Part shown: piece by piece, positions 58,120 to 64,000 of the stretch
Position numbering within the stretch: the stretch's first letter is position 1
Layout: the number at the start of each line of letters is the position of its first letter
Assembly: GCF_002803065.1 (NCBI RefSeq)
Contig: NZ_NNBL01000007.1
Span: 124,001 to 188,000 of the forward strand
Length of the DNA: 64,000 bases
Reading direction: 5' to 3'
Source: Streptomyces sp. CB01635
Lineage (GTDB): Bacteria; Actinomycetota; Actinomycetes; Streptomycetales; Streptomycetaceae
Translations under genes and position numbers: made by a program
The notes under the pieces: model-generated
Databases searched by the model: none
What the model saw: only the letters and a program-made list of their open reading frames with translations
What the model was told of the DNA's origin: nothing

Positions 58120-58935
58120 CGCCCACACCGCGCACATGACGTACAGCAGGACCACCGAGAGGCACCAGCCGCCGACGACGTCCAGCGGCCAGTGGTAGCC
58201 GCGCCGCATCAGACCGAGGCCGACGGCCGCGTTCAGGACCGTGTAGCCGATGACGAGTTCGCGGCGCGCGTAGGCGCCACGCACGTACGGCAGCAGGAGG
58301 AGCAGGCACGCTCCGTACGCGACCGCCGCCGTCGTCGCGTGGCCCGACGGGTAGAAGCCGGTGCCGGGGCCCATCACGGCCGGGCCCGTCCGGGCGACGG
58401 TCTCCTTGACCGGGACGACCAGGAGCGGGACGGCGGCCATCGTCAGCGCGGCGGTGACGGGGGGCTTCCACCAGCGGGGCACGCCGTCGCGACGGGCGCG
58501 CCAGGCGGCGTAGCCGAGGACGGCGGCGAGGACCGGGAGCGCGACGGCGATGTTGCCGAGGTCGGCGAGGAGTTCGGCGGCCCGGTTCGGCAGGCGGCTG
58601 GATCCGATCGCGTCACCGAGGCGTTCGTCCGCGCGGCGCAGCGCACCGCCGACGGCGATCTGCCAGGTGAGGAAGAGGAAGAGCAGGGCGCTCAGAACGG
58701 CGGCCCAGCGGAAAATGGTCGGCCGCCCCGGAACAGGGGGGGTAGTTCCGAGGCGGCCGATCTGATCGGTTTGCCGCACGCCCCGGGGGGTTTGGGGCGG
58801 GCGGCCATCCGATCGGTGAGGAGTTCCGGAGCCAGAAGCTCCGGGTGTGTGCGCGAGGGCACGACCAGGGCGGGGCTGGGGAGGCTCCGTCCCGGTTTCG
58901 CCCACAGTCCCCTGTGGGCGGGGTGTTTCTCTCAT
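58099..58935 (-). CDS. PAP2-family membrane phosphatase
   Basis: A 278-residue protein. The first ~70 residues are a polar, Pro/Gly-rich stretch, then about 6 membrane spans. PAP2 motifs: KETVARTGP, PSGHATTAA and RRGYHWPLDVVGG. The last motif has fewer residues between the arginine and histidine than the usual SRx5HxxxD. It probably dephosphorylates a lipid phosphate such as undecaprenyl pyrophosphate or phosphatidate. The start is uncertain: the ATG at 58935 lacks a ribosome-binding site. Confidence 0.82.
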   Translation of the reverse strand: MRETPRPQGTVGETGTEPPQPRPGRALAHTPGASGSGTPHRSDGRPPQTPRGVRQTDQIGRLGTTPPVPGRPTIFRWAAVLSALLFLFLTWQIAVGGALRRADERLGDAIGSSRLPNRAAELLADLGNIAVALPVLAAVLGYAAWRARRDGVPRWWKPPVTAALTMAAVPLLVVPVKETVARTGPAVMGPGTGFYPSGHATTAAVAYGACLLLLLPYVRGAYARRELVIGYTVLNAAVGLGLMRRGYHWPLDVVGGWCLSVVLLYVMCAVWAGRAPRG

Positions 58936-59050
58936 CTGCAGAAACCGTACGGCAGGGCGTGGGTGTCCGACAGCGGGAACAGCAACCCGTCATCGGCCCC
59001 GCACACGTTCTTCACACGCCCTGACCCTTGCCTGAAGTCGCCGGAGCGGC

Positions 59051-60385
59051 TCAGACGCCCGCGAACGCGGTCTCGATGATGTCCAGGCCCTCGTTGAGCA
59101 GGTCGTCACCGATGACGAGCGGGGGAAGGAAACGCAGCACGTTGCCGTAGGTGCCACAGGTGAGGACCAGCAGACCCTCGGCGTGGCAGGCCTTGGCGAG
59201 CCCGGCGGCGGCGGCCGGGTGCGGCTCCTTGGTGGCCTTGTCCTTGACGAGCTCGATGGCGATCATCGCGCCGCGGCCACGGATGTCGCCGATGATGTCG
59301 AACTTCTCGGCCATGGTGGCGAGGCGGGCCTTCATGATGGCCTCGATGTTCTTCGCCTTGGCGTTGAGGTCGAGCTCCTTCATGGTCTCGATGGCGCCGA
59401 GCGCACCGGCGCAGGCCACCGGGTTGCCGCCGTAGGTGCCGCCGAGGCCGCCCGCGTGCGCGGCGTCCATGATCTCGGCGCGGCCCGTCACGGCGGCGAG
59501 CGGCAGACCGCCCGCGATGCCCTTGGCGGTCGTGATCAGGTCCGGGACGATGCCCTCGTCCTCGCACGCGAACCACTGGCCGGTGCGGCAGAAGCCGGAC
59601 TGGATCTCGTCCGCGACGAAGACGATGCCGTTGTCCGCGGCGAACTGGCGGATCGCGGGCAGGAAGCCCTTCGCCGGCTCGATGAAGCCGCCCTCGCCGA
59701 GGACCGGCTCGATGATGATCGCGGCGACGTTGTCGGCGCCGATCTGCTTGGTGATCTGGTCGATCGCCTGGGCGGAGGCCTCGGCGCCCGCGTTCTCCGC
59801 GCCGGTCAGCCAGCGGTAGCCGTAGGCCACCGGCACGCGGTAGACCTCGGGCGCGAACGGGCCGAAGCCGTTCTTGTACGGCATGTTCTTGCTGGTCAGC
59901 GCCATCGTCAGGTTCGTACGGCCGTGGTAGCCGTGGTCGAAGACGACGACGGCCTGGCGCTTGGTGTACGCACGGGCGATCTTGACGGCGTTCTCGACGG
60001 CCTCGGCGCCCGAGTTGAACAGCGCGGACTTCTTGGCGTGGTCACCCGGCGTCAGCTCGGCCAGCGCCTCGGCGACGGCGACGTAGCCCTCGTACGGCGT
60101 GACCATGAAACAGGTGTGGGTGAAGTCCTGCAGCTGGGCGGAGGCGCGGCGCACGACGGCCTCGGCGGAGGCGCCGACCGAGGTCACGGCGATGCCGGAA
60201 CCGAAGTCGATCAGGCGGTTGCCGTCGACGTCCTCGATGATGCCGCCGCCCGCGCGGGCGGTGAAGACCGGCAGCGTGGAGCCCACGCCGGCCGCGACCA
60301 CGGCGGTACGTCGGGCCTGCAGCTCCTGCGACTTCGGACCGGGGATGGCGGTGACGACGCGGCGCTCCTGCGGGACTGCGCTCAT
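59051..60385 (-). CDS. gabT: 4-aminobutyrate aminotransferase
   Basis: A 444-residue class III transaminase converting GABA to succinate semialdehyde with 2-oxoglutarate as acceptor: FGSGIAVTSVGAS, FNSGAEAVENAVKIARAYT, FVADEIQSGFCRTGQWFA, and PLP lysine in ITTAKGIAGGLPLAA. The ATG at 60385 with AGGAGC upstream starts SAVPQERRVV. It lies next to the polyamine operon, which feeds GABA into it, and near a PucR-family regulator gene. TAACCT, about 40 nt upstream, is a possible -10. Confidence 0.93.
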   Translation of the reverse strand: MSAVPQERRVVTAIPGPKSQELQARRTAVVAAGVGSTLPVFTARAGGGIIEDVDGNRLIDFGSGIAVTSVGASAEAVVRRASAQLQDFTHTCFMVTPYEGYVAVAEALAELTPGDHAKKSALFNSGAEAVENAVKIARAYTKRQAVVVFDHGYHGRTNLTMALTSKNMPYKNGFGPFAPEVYRVPVAYGYRWLTGAENAGAEASAQAIDQITKQIGADNVAAIIIEPVLGEGGFIEPAKGFLPAIRQFAADNGIVFVADEIQSGFCRTGQWFACEDEGIVPDLITTAKGIAGGLPLAAVTGRAEIMDAAHAGGLGGTYGGNPVACAGALGAIETMKELDLNAKAKNIEAIMKARLATMAEKFDIIGDIRGRGAMIAIELVKDKATKEPHPAAAAGLAKACHAEGLLVLTCGTYGNVLRFLPPLVIGDDLLNEGLDIIETAFAGV

Positions 60386-60425
60386 GCGGGGCTCCTGGGG
60401 GTGTTTCGGGTGCTTTCTTCGCAGG

Positions 60426-60566
60426 TTAGGGGCGAGGGGCGGGGTGGGGCATGCTCCATCCGGGCGCGGTTCGCGGTTTGCGTTGTCCGTCGTGGACATA
60501 CAGCCGCTCCACGGGGATCGCCGCAGGTCCGGGCGCGTAACCGGTGAACTCCCCATGCAGGGGCAC
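60426..60566 (-). CDS. Candidate small protein upstream of gabT
   Basis: A 46-codon frame from GTG 60566 to TAA: PLHGEFTGYAPGPAAIPVER, then LYVHDGQRKPRTAPGWSMP and HPAPRP. It reads more like real protein than the surrounding antisense frames and lies in the 229-nt gap between divergent gabT and the ATPase gene, on the gabT strand. No ribosome-binding site is evident. It may instead be part of the gabT leader. Confidence 0.35.
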   Translation of the reverse strand: MPLHGEFTGYAPGPAAIPVERLYVHDGQRKPRTAPGWSMPHPAPRP

Positions 60567-60614
60567 TAGATTGACCCGCGGACACGCAGACCGGCAGGTC
60601 AGGGGGCAGGGGCA

Positions 60615-62819
60615 ATGGACACCGACGGCACGCAGGGCGCTGGCGGCACGCACGACGCTCGCGGCACACACGCCACACCGGTGCCGCGCCCTGCGGGGCC
60701 ACCGAATCCTCCGGCGGTGTCGGCCGACCGGGGAGCGCGCAGCGGTTCGCCCGCGCGCGCCGGCACCCCGCCGCCCCGCCCCACGCACGCCCCCGGCGCC
60801 GCCGGAGCGTCCGCCGGGGCCGCCGGGGCCGCCTTCCTCGGGTGGCTGCGGGCCCCGCGGCCCGCCGCCGAGCCGGGCATCTGGCGGTTCGCGCACCGGC
60901 CGAGGCCCGCGCAGGAGCCCGAGGTCGTCCCGGCCCGGCAGCTGCTCAGCGGAGCGGTGATCGCGTTCCTGGTGGGGTGGCTCGTCTGGTCCCTGCTCTG
61001 GAACGGCTACCTCGGCGGCTGGTGGCTGCTCCCGCTGTACGCGATGGTCCCCGACTCCTGGGCCCAGCCGCACTCCGTCGGCTCGGTCGTCGTGGTCTAC
61101 CTGTACTACGCCGTGTTCGCCGTCGGCATCATGATCGCCGTCGGCCGGCTCGGCCGTTGGGGTGAGGTCTGGCGCCGCTTCGGGCTGCCGGCCTGGCGCA
61201 AGGCCGTACCCGTGGCCCAGGAGCGCCCGCCCGCGCCCGAGGAGGACCCCGCGCGCTGGCCCCAGCTGCGGGCCGCGGGCGCCGCCGACGCCGCCGACCG
61301 GCTCGCCGCCGACGCCCGCGCCGGGCTGATGTGCGACGTCGACCAGGCCCGGATCGCCCGCGCCTGGCAGGGCGTGCGCCGAGGCAGCCACCCCCTCGCC
61401 TCGTTCAGCGCGGCCGTCGTGAAGGACGGCGCCGGCGCCTGCCTGCACCCCTCCGGCGCGCGCGACCTCCCCGCCCGCGCCGCCCGCCACGACCTCGCCA
61501 CCGCCCAGGTCAGGATCGGCACGACCGCCGACGACGTCCGCAACCCCTACGCCTACCGCGGGACGGGCCTCGCCTTCGGGCCCGATCTGCTCGGCACCTC
61601 GCTGGTCGCCGTCGGCCCCGCGGGCGCCGGCAAGACCGGCAGCGTCGTCTGGCCGATCGCCGAGTCCCTGTGCCTGGGCGCGTTGGCCGGCCGCGCCGTC
61701 GTCGTGGTCGTCGGCCCCGCCGGGGCAGGCCTCGGCGCCGCCGACGGCTATGACGTCGTCATCCGCATCGGTCACCCGGAGTCCGTCCACGACCTGGACC
61801 TGTACGGCGGCACGAGCGACCCCGACGAGGCCGCCGCGGTGCTCGCCGAGGCACTCGTCGGGGACCTCGCCGACCCGCACCCCGGCGGCGACAGCCGGCG
61901 CTCCACCACCGTCATCGCCCAGCTCATCGGGCCGTACCACGCCGTCCACGGCCGCTTCCCCTCCGTGCCCGAGCTGCGCCGCCTCCTGGACGGCGCCCCG
62001 GAGCCGCTCGCCGCGCTGCGTCAGGCGCTCACCGACTCGGGCCACGAGGCGATGCTCCGCGAACTCGACGCGCGCGAGCGGCAGTTGGGGCACCCTGGGG
62101 ACGTGGGTGCGGTCCTCGCCGACCGGGTGGCCCTCCTCGACCGGCCCGCCTTCGCCTCGTTCTTCGACACGACGGGCCGGGGCAGGCCGTTCTCGCTGCG
62201 CGCCCTCGACCGCCCCGTACGCGTCCGCATCGACCTGCCCGAACGCGGGCACGCCGACGCGTCGCGGATCCTCGCGCGTCTCGTGCTCGCCCAGTTCGTC
62301 GCCGGCGCGTCCGTCCGCGACGACCGCTCGCTCTTCGCCTGCCTGATCCTGGACGACGCGACCGGCGCCGTGACCCCGCAGGCCGTGCGCGGCATCCAGC
62401 GGCTGCGCTCCGCGAACGCGGGCGCCGTCCTGACCCTGCGCACCCTCGACGACGTGCCGCGGCCCCTGCGCGGACCGCTCCTCGGGGCCGTCGGCTGCCG
62501 CATGGCCCTGTCCGGCCTCACCCCGTGGGACGGCCAGGACTTCGCCGAGGTGTGGGGCAAGGAGTGGACCGAGACACGGGACGTCACCGACCGGCAGATC
62601 ATCGCGGAGACCCCGCTCGGCAAGACCGTCCACATGCTGCGCCGCGTCATCACCGGCAACGCGCCCACCGCACGGGCTGTCACCGTGCGCCAGGTCGAGC
62701 GCGAGCGCTGGTCCGCCTCCGAACTGGCGCACGCCGTGCCGCCCGGCCACGCCGTCCTGTCCCTGACGACGGTGCGCGGCGAGCACGCGCCCCCGCTCCT
62801 GGTGGACCTGCGCGACTGA
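60615..62819 (+). CDS. Membrane-anchored VirD4/TraG-like ATPase
   Basis: A 734-residue protein. The disordered Pro/Ala N-terminus (1-85) is followed by two membrane segments (about 110-130 and 157-178), then a P-loop ATPase with Walker A GPAGAGKT (334-341) and Walker B-like LFACLILDDATGA (573-585). The domain order matches type IV coupling proteins and FtsK/HerA relatives, but no relaxase or other T4SS genes are nearby. It sits alone between gabT and the PucR gene, with TAGATT (about 60567) as a possible -10. Role unknown: DNA transfer, secretion or membrane remodelling. Confidence 0.7.
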   Translation: MDTDGTQGAGGTHDARGTHATPVPRPAGPPNPPAVSADRGARSGSPARAGTPPPRPTHAPGAAGASAGAAGAAFLGWLRAPRPAAEPGIWRFAHRPRPAQEPEVVPARQLLSGAVIAFLVGWLVWSLLWNGYLGGWWLLPLYAMVPDSWAQPHSVGSVVVVYLYYAVFAVGIMIAVGRLGRWGEVWRRFGLPAWRKAVPVAQERPPAPEEDPARWPQLRAAGAADAADRLAADARAGLMCDVDQARIARAWQGVRRGSHPLASFSAAVVKDGAGACLHPSGARDLPARAARHDLATAQVRIGTTADDVRNPYAYRGTGLAFGPDLLGTSLVAVGPAGAGKTGSVVWPIAESLCLGALAGRAVVVVVGPAGAGLGAADGYDVVIRIGHPESVHDLDLYGGTSDPDEAAAVLAEALVGDLADPHPGGDSRRSTTVIAQLIGPYHAVHGRFPSVPELRRLLDGAPEPLAALRQALTDSGHEAMLRELDARERQLGHPGDVGAVLADRVALLDRPAFASFFDTTGRGRPFSLRALDRPVRVRIDLPERGHADASRILARLVLAQFVAGASVRDDRSLFACLILDDATGAVTPQAVRGIQRLRSANAGAVLTLRTLDDVPRPLRGPLLGAVGCRMALSGLTPWDGQDFAEVWGKEWTETRDVTDRQIIAETPLGKTVHMLRRVITGNAPTARAVTVRQVERERWSASELAHAVPPGHAVLSLTTVRGEHAPPLLVDLRD

Positions 62820-62958
62820 GGCGGCCCGGTGTGCGGGGAGGCCGCGGACGTACGTACGGTGAGGCAGAATCGACACTGGTCGTTCATACGTACCGGCCAA
62901 AAGATCCACAGGATCCACCCCGCACCCGAGCACCACCTGTCGCACACCTGAAGGCCTC

Positions 62959-64000
62959 ATGCCGCCCACGCTCGCCTCCCTCGTCCATCACTCCGCGCTC
63001 AAGCTGACCGTGCGCGCCGGGGAGGAACGGCTGGACACCGCCGTGCGCTGGGCCCACGTCAGTGAGCTCGCCGACCCCGTGCCGTACATGGAGGGCGGCG
63101 AGCTGCTCCTGTTCACCGCGCTGAAGCTGGACGCGGAGGACCCGGAGGCGATGCGCCGCTATGTGAAGCGGCTCGCGGGCGCCGGAGTCGTCGGGCTCGG
63201 CTTCGCCGTCGGCGTCAACTACGACGCCGTCCCGCAGGCCCTCGTCGACGCGGCGCGCGAGGAGGAGTTCCCGCTCCTCGAAGTGCCGCGCCGCACCCCC
63301 TTCATCGCCATCAGCAAGGCCGTCTCCGCCGCCATCGCCGCCGACCAGTACCGCGCCGTCACCGCCGGGTTCGCCGCCCAGCGCGAGCTGACCAAGCAGG
63401 CGCTGAGCGGCGGGCCCGAGGGGCTGCTCGGCGCGCTCGCCGGTCAGGTCGACGGCTGGGCCGCGCTGTACGACGCCTCGGGCGCCGTGGTCGCGGCCGC
63501 GCCGGAGTGGGCCGGGCGCCGGGCGGCCCGGCTGGTCGGCGACGTCGAGCGGCTGCGCGAGCGGCCCGCCCCGGCCAGCGCGGTCGTCGGCGGCAGCGAA
63601 CAGCACGGCGGCGGGGACGAGGACCGCGTCGAGCTGCACTCGCTCGGCACCGGGCGCAGGCCCCGCGCCGCCCTCGCCGTGGGCACCGCCGCGGCCCTCG
63701 GCACCGCCGAGCGTTACGCGCTGCACTCCGCCATCGCCCTGCTCACCCTCACCACCGAGCGCTCCCGCTCGCTGCACGCGGCCGAGCAGCGCATCGGCGC
63801 GGCGGTCCTGCGGATGCTGCTCGCGGGGGAGCCCGAGCACGCCAGGACCGTCGCCGGTGACCTGTACGGAGGGCTGCTCGACGCGCCCTTCCGGATGATC
63901 GTCGCCGAGGTCGCGTCCGCGTCGGCGGGCCGCGCGCACGCCGACGGGCACGCGCGCGTGGCCCTCGACAAGCCGGAGCGGCCCGCGCCGGGCACGGGGG
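62959..64000 (+). CDS. PucR-family transcriptional regulator, truncated by the window end
   Basis: The first 347 residues are visible. The N-terminal PucR domain (LDTAVRWAHVSELADPVPYMEGGELLLFT; shortened) is followed by a GAF/GGDEF-like region (ERYALHSAIALLTLTTERSRS). The C-terminal helix-turn-helix lies past the end. PucR-type activators control purine or GABA catabolism in other bacteria, and this gene is near gabT and the pot operon, so GABA control is a reasonable guess. The ATG at 62959 follows GAAGGCCTC. Confidence 0.85.
   Translation, partial: MPPTLASLVHHSALKLTVRAGEERLDTAVRWAHVSELADPVPYMEGGELLLFTALKLDAEDPEAMRRYVKRLAGAGVVGLGFAVGVNYDAVPQALVDAAREEEFPLLEVPRRTPFIAISKAVSAAIAADQYRAVTAGFAAQRELTKQALSGGPEGLLGALAGQVDGWAALYDASGAVVAAAPEWAGRRAARLVGDVERLRERPAPASAVVGGSEQHGGGDEDRVELHSLGTGRRPRAALAVGTAAALGTAERYALHSAIALLTLTTERSRSLHAAEQRIGAAVLRMLLAGEPEHARTVAGDLYGGLLDAPFRMIVAEVASASAGRAHADGHARVALDKPERPAPGTG

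Noticed and set aside
60426..62969. 847-codon minus-strand open frame opposite the VirD4-like gene
   Set aside because: High-GC antisense frames stay open by chance; the opposite frame has motifs, a start and a normal position. Only its last 46 codons were kept as a weak candidate.

Overview
The window is a high-GC actinobacterial chromosome segment, almost certainly from a Streptomyces. It carries the sporulation sigma factor WhiG, four tandem type I signal peptidases (SipW-SipZ), DUF2469/YraN/ComM/DprA in the usual order, and many GTG/TTG starts with 4-nt ATGA/GTGA overlaps. The order of the housekeeping genes matches the central part of Streptomyces chromosomes. No rRNA, tRNA, CRISPR array or intact insertion sequence was seen.

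Left (1-5.5 kb, minus strand): a yhf-type operon equivalent to Escherichia coli yhfSTUVXYZ. From its promoter it reads regulator YhfZ, then YhfY (PRD-like), YhfU (DUF2620), YhfT (membrane protein), a phosphotriesterase-like hydrolase (YhfV/Php), a PLP enzyme (YhfS) and the first codons of YhfX. Its biochemical purpose is unknown. Two near-identical palindromes, each overlapping a -10 box, precede yhfZ and yhfY and look like YhfZ operators.

Middle (5.5-31 kb): housekeeping genes. These are ftsH, a methyltransferase, an archaeal/eukaryotic-type proS, an SprT-like zinc protein, rpsP-khpA-rimM-trmD-rplS, sipWXYZ, a NUDIX gene, DUF2469, yraN-comM-dprA, whiG, a TetR regulator, an M23 protein, rpsB-tsf-pyrH-frr-cdsA and rlmN. 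A 200-bp inverted-repeat element lies between the TetR and M23 genes. A decayed duplicate of the rlmN start lies upstream of rlmN.

31-35 kb: a TPP-riboswitch-controlled thiamine ABC importer (thiB-thiP-thiQ), with a short interspersed repeat captured inside thiP. It is followed by a mycothiol-dependent-type enzyme, a LOG-like protein, a VOC protein and an ABC exporter pair whose ATPase has a degenerate signature motif.

39.7-64 kb: mainly a polyamine/GABA catabolic region. It holds an Lrp/AsnC regulator, a putrescine-type aminotransferase, a divergent gamma-aminobutyraldehyde-type dehydrogenase with an orphan PotD, then a second aldehyde dehydrogenase with potD-potA-potB-potC and a PuuB-like FAD oxidase in one operon. 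GabT and a partial PucR-family regulator follow. Together these can import polyamines, oxidise or transaminate them to GABA and pass GABA towards succinate. Interleaved genes (43-50 kb) encode a secreted protein, a serine hydrolase, a glycerophosphodiester phosphodiesterase, a probable aminodeoxyfutalosine deaminase (menaquinone), a DUF4190 protein and a NADAR protein. Near the right end is a membrane-anchored VirD4/TraG-like ATPase.

Calls rest on motif reading and remembered families; no database search was run.
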